A DNA stretch of 64,000 nt. Origin: Perilla frutescens. Taxonomy: Eukaryota > Streptophyta > Magnoliopsida > Lamiales > Lamiaceae. The DNA is taken from NCBI GenBank assembly GCA_026008535.1, contig BRKX01000011.1:18732001-18796000 (forward strand), read 5' to 3'. Shown one piece after another: positions 22,134-34,479 of the stretch (the stretch's first letter is position 1; each line of letters starts with the position of its first letter). Under the pieces are notes generated by a model, which was not told where the DNA came from, ran no database searches, and saw only the letters and a list, made by a program, of their open reading frames with translations. Position numbers and translations under genes: made by a program.

Positions 22134-25100
22134 ATGGCGGGAGAAGGCGATTCATCCAGATCAGTAGGCGACAGCGCGGCGGAGAACGGGATTCCTCCCT
22201 CCACACCCAATTCTCCGACTTCCGCCGACTTCAACACCGACCAGCTTCCGTTCAACACCAGCCAGAATTACACCGATGGCGACGAGGCAGAGGGAGAGGA
22301 TCTCTTCAACAACGATTTCATGGAGTAAGTAGTCTTTCATTCATCGTCACGTGCCTTTATATTCTTAAGTTTCGACTAATGGAGATGCAAATGGTTGTAG
22401 TGATTATCGGGCGATGGGCGAGCAGGACCGATACGAAGCCTCGGGGATTGATGATTCAGAGGAGGTCGAGAGGGATATGGATCAGATTATGGCCGACCGC
22501 AGAGCCGCTGAGCTTGAACTTGACGCCAAAGAAGCTCGTGTTTCTCAGCGCAAGCTTCCGCAACTTCTTCACGATGAAGGTCCGTTTTAAATTTATTTTC
22601 CCTTTTCCATCATTTGATGTCTCAATTTTGGTTGTTTTTTTAATTCTAATAAGCCGTTTCTACTTTCTGCTCGGTGAAATTAATATTTAATGTGCATCAT
22701 CATACGTTTAGATTGTGTAGCAATTCAAAATAGAGGGAGTTTTATGATCTAAATGTGCTGTGAATTGTGATTACTAAAACAGCAAGAATGATTTGATGGA
22801 ATTATTTTTCTTAGTATTAGTAGAACAATGCGACAATGGTAAATTTTGTATTGCAGATAGTGATGGTGAAAGCTACAGGCCATCAAAACGAAGCAGAGCT
22901 GAATTTAGGCATCCAGCTACTTCTGGAAGTATGGATGATACTGATGGAATGGCCAGGGATGAAGTTCCCATGACTGATCGGACAGATGATGACCCCTATG
23001 ACGACGATGTATGGATTTCCCTTAGAAGTTCTCTTGACATGTTAATTTTCATTATATATTTCACCACAACAGTTGGTTGTTTCATAGGATGAAGAGAACA
23101 ACGAACTCCAGTCAATGTTGTATAGATTTCAGGGACCCCTCAGGGAGAAGGTTACTAGAGATGAAGTGAGGCGTATCATTGGCCAGAAATTCAAGCAGTT
23201 TTTGCTCACATATGTCAATCTAAAGAGTGATAATGAAGAGTTTGAATATCTAAGGCAGATCAATGAAATGGTCTCAGGTAAGAAAACTTCATGATGTGTT
23301 GCAGTCAGCAATGTACTATAGGGGAAAGTCCATTCATCCATTCCTGTATTAACTTGCTGATTCTTCTTGCAGTTAACAAGTGTAGCCTTGAGATTGTTTA
23401 CACACATATGCCACAATTCACCGGTATACATCGTGACATTGCAATCTGCCTTGCAGAAGCGCCACAACCTGTCCTTGAGGTTATGGAAGAAGTTGCCAAT
23501 AAGCTTGTTTTTTACTTTTTCCCTAATTACAAGAAAATCCATCAAAAAATCTACGTGCGCATCACTAACTTTCCATTGTATGATCAGATACGAAATATAA
23601 GGTAATGCATTTGAATCAAGGTATGATTTTGTGTGTGGTTTGTGAGATAACCAGGATGTGCTTTCCATTTATGTTCTGCAGGCAGATGCATTTGAACACC
23701 ATGATTCGTATCGGTGGAGTTGTCACTCGACGCTCTGGTGTCTTTCCCCAACTGCAGCAAGTAAAATATGATTGTAATAAATGTGGAGCAATTCTAGGGC
23801 CTTTTGTCCAGAATTCATATGCAGAGGTAAAGGTTGGTTCTTGTCCAGAGTGTCAATCAAAAGGACCATTTACCATTAACATTGAACAGGTAAATATTTC
23901 TCCTGCTCCTTGTTTCTGTTGAATGCTACTGAGATCTCAGCTAAGAAAGTTTTTTTTTTCTCCCCTTCTGCTACAGACAATATATAGGAACTACCAGAAA
24001 CTTACTCTTCAAGAAAGCCCTGGAATTGTTCCTGCTGGTCGGCTACCAAGATACAAGGAAGTGATACTCTTGAATGATCTCATTGATTGTGCCCGGCCTG
24101 GAGAAGAGATAGTAAATCTTTGCATCTCCAGCTCTAGCTTTTTTATAGTCCCTTATGTTGAGACTCATAATAATGCGCCGTTTTCTACAATCCAGGAGGT
24201 GACAGGCATATATACCAACAACTTTGACCTGTCTTTAAATACAAAGAATGGGTTTCCTGTCTTTGCCACTGTGGTTGAAGCAAATTATGTCGCCAAGAAA
24301 CAGGACCTCTTTTCAGTTTACAAGCTGACCCAAGAAGACAAAGAAGATATTGAGAAGTTGGCAAAAGACCCGAGAATTGGAGAAAGGGTATATCCAGTGT
24401 TAATTGACTGACTGTTTTGCTCATCTGATTGGTTTTCAACATGTTTCTTTACCTTTTGGTTTATCCTTTTCAATAATTCAGATTATCAAGTCAATAGCCC
24501 CATCCATCTATGGTCATGAGGACATAAAGACTGCAATAGCTCTTGCCATGTTTGGTGGCCAAGAAAAGAATGTTGAAGGAAAACACGGTCTGCGAGGTGA
24601 TATAAATGTGCTCCTGCTTGGTGACCCTGGAACTTCCAAGTCACAGTTCCTAAAGTAAGTAGTACTTTTTAGTATGTTTCAGTTGCAGGAGTTGAGAGTA
24701 ATGCAGGTTTTTTTTTTTTTTTGAAAGAGAGTAATGCAGCTAGTATTGGTGTCGATTTGGAGGTCTTGCTTTTGTGTGATACACAATCTAACATTGGTTG
24801 ATAAACTTATTAGGTATGTTGAGAAGACTGGACAAAGGGCCGTCTACACTACTGGAAAAGGAGCTTCCGCTGTAGGACTCACTGCTGCAGTTCACAAGGA
24901 CCCAATCACGCGGGAATGGACTCTAGAAGGAGGTGCACTTGTTTTGGCTGATAGAGGCATATGTCTTATTGATGAGTTTGACAAAATGAATGATCAGGAC
25001 AGGTCGGTAGTTATATTTCAAATGCTTGCCTGCTTGATCTGTACATGACACTCATTATAAGCATCTTAACCATTCAGAGTAAGCATTCATGAAGCAATGG

Positions 25101-26812
25101 AGCAGCAGAGTATTAGCATATCCAAAGCTGGGATAGTCACATCTCTTCAGGCCCGCTGTTCTGTAATTGCTGCTGCAAACCCTATTGGAGGAAGGTGTGT
25201 ATATAGTTCAAGTCTAGACATTTATTATTAATCCTGCCTTGAAGGATTTTTTTTTTTTGGGGTTCTTTATGGCCTAACAAAATACACCTATATTCATAAT
25301 TATGGGAGACTTTTTGCATCATAACTGTTTATATTTTCTATCCATTTCTATACTATCTACTATTGAAGAAAAACAGAGTACAATTGATTCGAAATGCATG
25401 GTGTGACTGTTTCAGTGAATCAGCTTTTCATTTTAATTTTCTGTTCCTAACCGTTGTTGATATTTTGTGGTAAATTTTCTACAGATATGATTCCTCAAAG
25501 ACATTTTCACAGAATGTGGAACTCACTGATCCAATTGTTTCCCGCTTTGATATTCTCTGTGTTGTGAAGGTTTATTCTATATTTGAATTTTGTGTTAGTC
25601 TAATAGCTTTCTTGTTATTGTAGTATTTCAGTAGCTCTTTATATGATACATACAGGATATGGTTGACCCCGTAAATGACGAGATGCTGGCTCATTTTGTA
25701 GTTGATAGTCACTACAAATCACAGGCCAAAGGTGCCAACTTCAATGATATGTCTTCGAACAATTCGCAGCATGAAATTCGTGCTTCAGCAGGAGAAACAG
25801 ATCCAGAGGTCTTAATTCTAATCTCTTGTTGCTCTCTCATAATATATTATGCGATCTGGTTGGCAATAGTAATATATATTTCTTTTTCTGTAGATAATTT
25901 CCCAGGAGTTGCTAAAGAAATACATAACATATGCCAAGCTTAACGTGTTTCCAAGGTTGCATGATGCAGATTTAGACAAGCTTACGCAGGTTTATGCTGA
26001 ACTACGAAGAGAATCATCAGTAAGATATATAATCTCCTCATGAGATAATTTTCACATGAGTCTCTTCAGATTTATTACTGAAATGGTGGTTTTTTTTTTC
26101 TTCTTTGGTTTGTGCTTTTGTAGCATGGACAAGGAGTTCCTATTGCAGTGAGACACATAGAGTCGATGATACGGATGTCTGAAGCCCATGCTAGAATGCA
26201 CCTCAGACATCATGTCATTCAAGAGGATGTGGACATGGCCATCCGAGTTCTTCTTGATTCATTTCTCTCAACTCAAAAGCTTGGTGTGCAGAAATCACTG
26301 CACAAGGTACTTTTAAATCTACTGTTCTTTTCAAAACATAATGTCGATAATCTTGGGTGCCTGAATTTATATGCTTTGGAGGAAAGCCTATGAACTATGA
26401 ACTGAAAATGGTTGAAAACTTTTTGCAGAGCTTCAAAAGATATATGATATTCAAAAAGGATTTCAACGGCATTGTTTTGCACCTTCTTAGAGGGCTTGTG
26501 AAGGATACCCTTCAGTTTGAAGAATATGCGACTGCTTCAACTGCAAACCTCTCTCACGTTGATGTGAAAGTGGAAGAACTGCAAAGAAAGGTAGTTTTAT
26601 TCTTGTGTTTATGCTTTTGAAGTTGTTGATTAATAAGTAAAATGGAAGTTGAGGTAAGAATATGTGGAATGCAATTGCAGGCACTTGACTACGGAATCAG
26701 TGATCTCAAAGATTTCTTCAACAGCACAGAGTTCCGTAATGCAAACTTTGAGTTGAAGCAAGAACGAGGTATTGTAAGGCATCGTCTTGTGGGGTCCACT
26801 AATGTATTTTAA
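22134..26812 (+). CDS. MCM2: DNA replication licensing factor MCM2
   Basis: Subunit of the nuclear MCM2-7 replicative helicase. Seventeen exons with GT/AG junctions and matching phases: 22134-22324, 22401-22579, 22857-23008, 23088-23277, 23373-23601, 23682-23889, 23977-24111, 24196-24387, 24482-24654, 24814-25002, 25078-25194, 25485-25569, 25656-25808, 25894-26019, 26124-26306, 26429-26590, 26681-26812 (stop TAA). Product is 931 residues; Arabidopsis MCM2 is similar in length. Visible: an acidic N-terminal tail typical of MCM2; a zinc finger (CNKC about 344-347, CPEC about 366-369); Walker A GDPGTSKS (539-546); Walker B LIDEFD (601-606); arginine finger SRFD (671-674); a C-terminal winged-helix-like end. 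The ATG (MAGEGDSSRS) is the first in the leader. The gene appears intact. An E2F site lies upstream. Confidence 0.98.
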
Positions 26813-27840
26813 TATTATATTTTTATTGAGGATGTGAATTTGAGATTATATGTGTCGTTTGTTAATTAAAATTATTGCATTCTCATTCCTATTTATATAA
26901 TATACGGTTTACTTCTAAGTTTGCAAGGGTTGCGGTTTTTCTTCGGAAAAATGTACCATGCATGCATGAGAGTCGAGACCTCTAAATTATTTCAGTTAAA
27001 TTTTAGGCGTAATTAATATGAAATTATTTCACGATTTTTGAATGCTTGAATTTTTGTCACGGTCAAATGAAAATTTCACTCCCGTTGGTTTTGGGGCTAA
27101 ATATATGTAGAGTCGCATCGTGGAATAAACTAGTATATTTTATGAATCTTGATTTCGAACTTCTCGATCAGGGTAATTAAATGAATCATATGTATTTTCA
27201 TATGCTTTGTAAATTACATCTTTTGAACAAATGGATTCAAACACAAAATAATTTAGTCAAATTAATGTTGTTGACAACCCAGTTTTAGTTTTAGTTTTTT
27301 TTTTTTTTTAGTTTATGACAACTCTGGTATTGAAAGAAACTCAATAGTTTGATATATTGTTCTATTTGCTCGGTGAAGTGTGATGAAATTAAATTATTCT
27401 AGCGACATTCCTTCGTTTTCAGTATTTTTTTTTTACGGAGAGTGGGGATAAATATTGGGGGCTTTATTTGATTTTGCAATGGTTTTTTAAATAGGTGGGA
27501 ATTTAAGGGTAAAAATATCCAATAAAATAATATTATTTGATTTTCAATTAATTTTGAGGTTGTGGCCACAATAATGGGTGAATAGAATCACCTTTTTTTT
27601 TCTTCTGTCGACGCAACATGGTTTGATCTTTTTTTTTTTTTGATCAATTGTCAATTTTAGCTCAATATATAAAGTGAATACTAGCTATGACGTCTGAAAG
27701 TACCCAAACTCACTTTAATTGTAACTCAATTATAAATTAGATATATAATAAAAAAATTTGGGGGGGGGGGAGGAATTTGGGATTGAATTTAATTTTAATA
27801 TTCTAATTTCTAAGTTTAGAAAATAGAAATAGAGGCCAAG
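26813..27840. other. MCM2 3' flank; start of duplicated block copy A
   Basis: Non-coding AT-rich DNA. The part 26850-27010 (from GAGATTATATGTGTCG to ATTTCAGTTAAATTTTAGGC) is clearly similar to 32253-32405, so a block starting in the MCM2 3' untranslated region is duplicated 5.4 kb away. A run of ten G lies near 27762. Confidence 0.7.
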
Positions 27841-28196
27841 TATAGAATACACAAACTTTGACAAGATTTGCAAATTAGACACAAACTTTAAAATTTTGCA
27901 ATTAAAATACAAACTTACATTTTTTTGCAAAATAGACAAACTCAAAGCAAAATTTTAAAATCAATTGAATTTGAAAACTGCAAAGCCATAAAAATTGTTC
28001 ACTTTTCGATTTAGATGGCATTGCATTGGTTTTAATAAGTGAAAATGAATTATATGTCGCAAATTCTCATTTTTCCATTAGTCCGAAAAATTTGAGTTTG
28101 TCTATTTTGCAAAAAAATGTAAGTTTATGTTTTAATTGTAAAGTTTTAAAGTTTGTATCTAATTTGCAAATCTCGTCAAAATTTGTGTATTTTATA
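27841..28196. repeat. Long-hairpin inverted repeat (MITE-like)
   Basis: Two 106-bp arms, 27841-27946 and 28091-28196, are near-perfect reverse complements of each other. They are separated by 144 bp of AT-rich sequence. There is no coding capacity. The arms repeat phrases like ACAAACTT and TTTTGCAAA. A foldback MITE or a small-RNA precursor hairpin are both possible. No target duplication was found at the arm ends. Confidence 0.75.
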
Positions 28197-28638
28197 GTAA
28201 TTAACCCTATATATGTTGATATAAACCCATTTTAATTGGTATTAACATCCCATTTGGATATATAGGGATTACCAATTTTATATATTTCTTATATATTTGC
28301 ACATAAAATGACGTGGTTGTAGCAGAAACAAATGTTTGAATTTGTCTTCGAAAAAAATGTTTTAATTTGGATATATGGGGCTTACCAATTTTATATATTT
28401 CTTTTTCTTTTCTCGACACAACAATATTGTGGGTCATTAGCAACTTACATTCTTGAATTACACCTCTTTTGCAAAATCCACTCTAAATCAAAATTTGCAT
28501 TTTGCACAATTTAAATTACATTTTTCATTGCAAGTTGCACCTAAGAAAAATACACCCTCAAACATTTAATCTCAATTAAATTTGATGTTTGACATTAATT
28601 TATTTGCAAATATATAATACCCTCACATCAGTTAATTA

Positions 28639-28891
28639 CTCACCCCGTTTCTGAATAAGTGTCATTCTAGATGAATGCACACATATTAATAAAGACATTA
28701 ATTAGATAATCAAATTACTTTAAACACCCTTTCGTGAATACATTAAATGAGTTAAATACGATTGTTTGAATGGATTAAATGGGCGCAAATATGAGAAAAA
28801 TGAGAAATTTTTACCTCGATTGTATAGAATGATATTTTTTATGAAACAAAATTAAAGTGCTAGAATGAAACTTATTGTGAAACGGAGGGAG
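28639..28891. mobile_element. Stowaway MITE in duplicated block copy A
   Basis: 253 bp, starting CTCACCCCGTTTCTGAATAA and ending as its reverse complement (TTATTGTGAAACGGAGGGAG), flanked by TA (28637-28638 and 28892-28893). The second copy of this block (56710-56730) reads straight across GTTGATTATAATTTAATAAA without the element, so the insertion boundaries and the TA duplication are directly confirmed. Confidence 0.9.
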
Positions 28892-29106
28892 TATAATTTA
28901 ATAAATCCAAAACTAAACAAAAAAGACAAATATTAAAATTTAAATTATATCTAAGAAAGGTTTGAAATCGGACTTTCAAGATCATTTACCTTTTTTTCTT
29001 TAACAAAGAATCCACACGGGTGTGAGCCTGTCACACCTGGCTTGCCAAGTGTGGTTTACTTCTCCTGTATAGGTTTGCAGGCTATTACACAGGGGCAGGG
29101 TTTACC

Positions 29107-30401
29107 TAGGGCCGGGGAAACATACCGTTATACCATCATACCATATTTACCGTACTGCAAAAAATACTGGAATACCGAACTTTAAAGTATACCGGTATTT
29201 TCGATAAGGTATGATACTGTATCGAGATTTTTCGATAAGGTAATGGTATAGAATTTTAAAAATCGAGATATACCGGCGTATACCGATACCGATGGCATAG
29301 CGAATTTTTTAGGTATATACCGTTGGTACGACATATACCATTGTAAAGGTATACCGGTGTATTTGTGATATTATATAAATATATGTATGTGTGTGTGAAT
29401 TATAGATACTTGAACTTGATATATATATATATATATATATAATACTTAGTAAATATGATATACATATGTAAATATCTAGTAAATTTACAATATCTACCAC
29501 TTATAATTAATCTTATGTTATACTTAATGCATAGTAATGATAACTAAATGTGATATTAATTAATACTTAGTAAATAATTCTTATGATTTCTAAGTAAATG
29601 ATTTAAAATTTGTAATATATAGTAAGTATATAATATTTTATACAATTAATATTAATTATAAAAACATGATTGATATATAATACTTAGTAAATATGTTATA
29701 CATTTATAAATATCTAGTAAATTTATAATACCAAACACTTATAATTAACCTTATGTTATATTTAATATATAGTAATTCTAAATATGTTCTTAATTAATAC
29801 TTATTAAATAATTCTTACGATTTCTAAGTAAATGATTTAAAATTTGTAATATATAGTGAGTTTATAATATTTTATAGAATTTATATTAATTATAAAAACA
29901 TGATTGATATATAATACTCAGTACATATGTTATACATTTATAAATATCTAGTAAATTTACAATGACAAACACTTATAATTAATTTTATGTTATACTTAAT
30001 GTATAGTAATTCTAAATATGTTCGTAATTAATACTTAGTAAATAATTCTTACGATTTCTAAGTATATGTTTTGCTTTATTGGAATTTAAATATCGTGGCA
30101 TGGGAAGATTTATTTTATTTTGTTGAATTTTGATCGTTATTAGGGGTGTTTCATATATTTAATAAATATATGAGATATATTGTAAGATAGTAGGATAAGG
30201 TATATCGACGTCGGTAAGGTATACCGAAATGGTACGGTAAAGGTATGCCATTTTTTCATACCGAACTTAAGGTATACCGTTGGAAGGTATACCGAATGTT
30301 AAGATAAGGTAACGGTATGGATTTTCTCCATATACCGTACAAGTAAGGTAAGGTAAAGGTATGGTGAAAAAAGTAAGGTATACCTTACCGTCCCACCTCT
30401 A
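29107..30401. mobile_element. Non-autonomous hAT element, 1295 bp
   Basis: An exact 8-bp direct repeat GGTTTACC (29099-29106 and 30402-30409) flanks the element; 8 bp is the hAT target size. Termini TAGGGCCGGG and TAGAGGTGGG (reverse complement of the right end) are imperfect inverted repeats. Subterminal regions are full of GGTATACC/ATACCG motifs on both strands, as expected for transposase-binding subterminal repeats. No transposase is encoded. The middle holds tandem repeats of about 236 bp. Confidence 0.88.
29441..30065. repeat. Tandem repeat of about 236 bp, 2.6 copies
   Basis: Units start with AATACTTAGTAAATATG at 29441, 29679 and (diverged) 29913. They include ATCTAGTAAATTTACAAT, TTATAATTAA-CTTATGTTAT and GATTTCTAAGTAAATG blocks. 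AT-rich and non-coding, inside the hAT element. Confidence 0.85.
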
Positions 30402-30475
30402 GGTTTACCCAATGCGCACCACGATAGCAGCTGCGAGTTACCCTCGATATCCAAAAAAAAAAATCCACACGGGTG

Positions 30476-31340
30476 ATTAACTTTTTACATAGAATCCAAC
30501 TTCTACCATAATAAACTTATCATAATTATTATTTATTTATATTTAATCCTTTTATTGTAATTATAACTATAATTTTAGTAAATATAATAAATTTTTACAC
30601 AATTTATTATGTTGTAGTTTAATTATACACTTATTAATTACGGTCGACTCTTTCCAATTATGATTTATATTTATTTTAGTATTTAATTTTCAAAGAAATG
30701 ATTATTATTGGATGATTATTTTAAAAATACGATTTATAATTTTTTAAATTCCAATTTTTTGTTGATAAATGTGACTAGATCAATGATGCTATACTTCATT
30801 TTTCTTTTTGTAACAACTATTATTAAACTTGTAAATTCAATCTCGGGAACACAGATTGTAACACTAAATGTGGAATAGAGGATCCTAGGACACTAAACGT
30901 ATCAATTTCTATGACAGATGGATAGATAATATTATCCTAAAAATTCTTTCTATTAAATAGTTTCAAATATGTGATATATAATTAACACGCCCTGATTATT
31001 TTATATTTGAGACCATTTTTTTTATATTTGAGACTAATTAAATAATTTGTCATTGGATGTAAATGTAAATGGTAATGTTATACCATTTGAATCAAAAGTT
31101 TTACATTCATTTTGTGCATGTCATATGTACCTAAGTATATACACATATCATGACTTGGCGGTCAAGCTAGCTATCAAACAGTCAAAAAAGAAAACACTAA
31201 CACTCAATCGTTAGCGAGAAGAAATTCTATGTAATTTCTATTAATTGAGCATTTCGTATGTGCATGGAAGTGATCATATTTGGTCTTTTAGTTTTATGTC
31301 ACTGTCGAAACAATTGAGAAACCTAGCTTCCTTAATCCCA
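30476..31340. other. AT-rich spacer
   Basis: Non-coding, no recognised element. A few A/T microsatellite-like runs only. Confidence 0.5.
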
Positions 31341-31505
31341 TCCCCCTCTATATATTATCATGAATTCACTAACACTAGCGACGTACAATTTATTATCGCT
31401 ATACATAGCTCAACAAAATGAACCACATCCCTCCAAACTTCAGACATCCGAAAGAGAATTCTAAATGAACTACATGTGTACGATCTACGTGCTGTGGGGT
31501 TTGCT

Positions 31506-31829
31506 ATGCCCCGTTATGCTGCAGCAGTGAACGACATGATCACTGCTCGAGATCTCTTTCACACCAGGAGCGCATCTGTGGCTCGGGTGCTCCAGAGGCT
31601 GCTCCCCGGTGAGGCCACGCACCATACGATCAATCGGATTGCAAACGAGGGCGGTAACGCAAGGCCAATGATTAACGACATGAATCATTTGATGGTCAAT
31701 ATTCTGAATTCGGGAAGATCCATGGAGACCCTCTTCAACACTACGACTTACGAAGACCTCCGTCGGTTGGAGGAGGATTTTGCTGAGGACTTCAACCGGG
31801 CATTGGCCAACATCCGTCTGCCTTATTAA
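31506..31829 (+). CDS. Unrecognised small protein or gene remnant
   Basis: I do not recognise this gene. The reading frame is open from 31422 to the TAA at 31829. Its first ATG is at 31506 (MPRYAAAVNDMITARD), giving 107 residues. Codon use and base composition are markedly more GC-rich and protein-like than the flanks. The product is mainly helical by eye, with RVLQRLLPGEATHHTINRIA and a C-terminal acidic helix (EDLRRLEEDFAEDFNRALANI). A TATA-like CTATATATTA lies near 31350. The ATG expected after it (31418) is in another frame and stops after 16 codons, while the long frame runs without an ATG upstream (SDIRKRILNELHVYDLRAV). So it may be a 5'-frameshifted remnant, a gene with an unseen exon, or a real short gene. 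A likely 3' intron-like GT-to-GCAG stretch follows (31833-32014). Confidence 0.45.
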   Translation: MPRYAAAVNDMITARDLFHTRSASVARVLQRLLPGEATHHTINRIANEGGNARPMINDMNHLMVNILNSGRSMETLFNTTTYEDLRRLEEDFAEDFNRALANIRLPY

Positions 31830-31949
31830 TCCGGTGCGTGTATATATATATATATATATATGTCTTGTTTTATTTAAAAGTTCCTACCTACTGTTTAGTT
31901 AATGTATAAGCATGCACATATATATAGTACTACTTAATTAGTCAGTCGT

Positions 31950-31984
<35 letters not shown>

Positions 31985-32498
31985 CCTACTGTTTTCTGTT
32001 TTGTAATTTATGCAGGAGATCGCGAGTTGCTGCAGGATCGAGAAGTACCGTTGATTACTAGCTATATATAGATTAATAGAACATGGGGTTTGCTTAATAT
32101 TATATTTGTCTTCTTATCGCTCATATTATGTTACTTAAGAACTATATACATATATAATTATATATTGAAGTGTGTGCACACATCATATAGATAACTCAGT
32201 CATGATGTAATATTTAGCTACATGATGTAAATATGTAATAGCTCAGTCATCTGAGATTATGTCGCGATCGATAAAATTATTGCACTCTGATCCCTATTTT
32301 ATATATAATATATACGCTTTACTCTTAAGTTTGCAAGGGTTGCAGATTATCTTTCGAAAAATATACTACGACCAAGATAGTCGAGATCTCTAAATTATTT
32401 CAGTTTTAGGCTTATAGTAAGAAAGTTGATATATAGGATCTTAGCGTGGTTATAATTGTTACAAATTAAATTAATAATAGTATTTGCGCTACTTAACT

Positions 32499-32537
<39 letters not shown>

Positions 32538-33246
32538 TTAAAAAGGGCAGTTTAATTATTTAGTCTTTTAGCATATTATTACTCTAGGAGGTCGTTTTGT
32601 CGTGTTTAGTTTTGTTGTCGTTTTTCTTGATTTTATATAGCTGTTCTTGTGTTCATTAAGAAAATATTTGTTCTCTTCTTCTTACTATGACTGATCACCT
32701 TAAATATATCTAACAGTAATGATACGTGAACGTCGTCCTATGTTTGAAATAGTTTCACGTTTTTTATAATACAAGGGTCACGAAATACAATTAAAATATA
32801 TTTCATACATAGAGCATTTTCATCTAAAACTATCATCAAAACTATTATCAAGACCCATATTCGATGAGTGCACATATAATAAATTAATCATCCATCTTTA
32901 ATTCCCAAAAACCTTTGAAAGTAAATTAAAAATCACAAATATTCACTTGAATCCCACAACTTTTCTCATCGGATTATAATCATGCATATATACGACGGGA
33001 TGAGATGAAGAACGCCGAAAAAACATCAGTAACACCAATATAATAGAGCCAGAAATTTGATCGAGTTTTGGCTATAATCTATATATGGTAACTGGAAAAA
33101 CAAACTAGTGTTATCAGGTTAATGTCAGTTATTATTCTTTGCTTCTGTGTTTTGCTCATAGACCTACGTGCGCATGCAAAAGTCAACAAGGCAACTATTT
33201 TGGTAATAACATCCCATTTGGATATGAGTGGCTTGCCAATTTTATA
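31830..33246. other. Spacer; duplicated block copy B, left part
   Basis: Non-coding, with several (AT)n runs (31843-31861, 31953-31981, 32500-32526). From about 32253 the sequence matches the MCM2 3' flank (copy A, from 26850). 33206-33255 matches copy A 28240-28295 (ACATCCCATTTGGATAT... CCAATTTTATATATTTCTTA). The block is then interrupted by the MULE. Confidence 0.7.
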
Positions 33247-33539
33247 TATTTCTTAGTGTAAATCTATAAATATAGACAAAAAAAAAAAGTAAAAAAGGGA
33301 AAAAAAAGGCAACATATAAGGGTGTAGTAGTTTTATGGGCAATTTGGAGTTATGACACACTTGTCCCCACACCCAATGATTGGGGAAATGTACTTTTTAC
33401 ATTTTTTTCAAAACTAAACATTAAATGCACCCTAAAACCCTAAAATTTAAAAACTCTAACATATACAAACCCTAACATATAAAAATAAATACATGATCGA
33501 TCCCTACCGGTTTTTTGTAGACAATTTATTTTTAAAATT

Positions 33540-33937
33540 AATAATAATGAATAACGATAGGGATAACGAAATTAATAGTAATGATAATAACGAAATTAAT
33601 AGTAATGATAATAATAATAAGAATAACGAAAATAATAATAATAAGAATAACGATAGTGATAATAATAAGACTAACGAAAATAATAATAATAAGAATAACG
33701 AAAATAATAATAATAAGAATAACGATAGTGATAATAATAAGACTAACGAAAATAATAATAATAAGAATAACGATAGAAATTAATAGTAATGATAAGAATA
33801 ACGAAAGTAATAATAATAAGAATAACGAAATAACAAAAGTAATATATCATTATATATTGATAATAACGAAAGTAATAATAATAAGAATAACGAAATAACG
33901 AAAGTAATATATCATTATATATTGATAATAACGAAAG

Positions 33938-33982
<45 letters not shown>

Positions 33983-34130
33983 GAAATTAATATTAACGAA
34001 AACATTAAACGATAGTTCATTATATAGGATTTTATGTATAACGAAAATATTAAACGATACATGTATAAAAACATATAACGAAAATTTATAAATATATAAC
34101 GAAAACTTATGACGAAACATTTATAACGTT
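33540..34130 (+). repeat. MULE subterminal array, TAACGAAA orientation (left)
   Basis: Dense AATAACGAAA or AATAACGATA units are mixed with AAT/AATAAG microsatellite (pure AAT at about 33942-33980). Local higher-order repeats exist, for example the 33640-33700 block repeated at 33700-33760. It lies between the left terminal repeat and the transposase leader. Asn- or Ile-rich translations of this stretch are artefacts. Confidence 0.85.
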
Positions 34131-34479
34131 ATGCATCAATGCATTATTCTGTCATTTCTGTGTGGTCAACATGAGGTAGGTAAAATGCATAAATATTTGT
34201 ATTTGCATAGGTAGGTATTAGTTGGCCCAAATTAAATGAAATTTAATGCATTTAATTTTGTGTAAGAGAGGTTGGTGTCATTCACCTATATTTACACTAC
34301 ACCGATGCATCAATTCAACCCACACCCAAATAGAAGAAATAGTTCGAGAGTTTGGTGAAGAAAATCTCTGAATTCACATAAAAAAATGAATGTTTGATCG
34401 TGCAAGCGAGAAGATCATCGTCATCAACAAAACATCATCATCGGTGAAATTTCGCGGAAAAATTCTCCAAAATTGAAAG
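34131..34479 (+). promoter_or_regulatory. Promoter and untranslated first exon of the MULE transposase gene
   Basis: The only non-repetitive part between two opposed repeat arrays. It contains CACCTATATTTACACTACACC (TATA-like core CTATATTTA, about 34283) and leader-like sequence ending GAAAG|GTATGT at 34479, a good splice donor. The first ATG in it (34386) opens a three-codon ORF only. I infer transcription starts here and the exon is spliced to 35713. Confidence 0.5.

Larger units (their letters stand above)
29009..30475 (+). mobile_element. SINE-like retroposon split by a hAT element
   Basis: A 14-bp direct repeat AATCCACACGGGTG at 29009-29022 and 30462-30475 brackets a retroposon ending in an A run (30453-30463). 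Its body is 29023-29106 plus 30410-30452, about 130 bp without the inserted hAT: GTCACACCTGGCTTGCC, TATTACACAGGGGCAGGG, then TTTACC|CAATGCGCACC and GCAGCTGCGAG. It lacks A/B boxes, so it looks like a 5'-truncated plant SINE (Au-type 3' half is my best guess). Long target duplication plus poly(A) tail is the mark of LINE-driven insertion. Confidence 0.8.

Noticed and set aside
29441..30065. Possible CRISPR-like or satellite array
   Set aside because: Units are long (about 236 bp), contiguous without spacers and inside a hAT element; this is a eukaryotic genome.
33493..33898. Asn-rich and Ile/Thr-rich ORFs
   Set aside because: They are translations of the AATAACGAAA/AAT repeat array; no domain, and all frames are equally repetitive.
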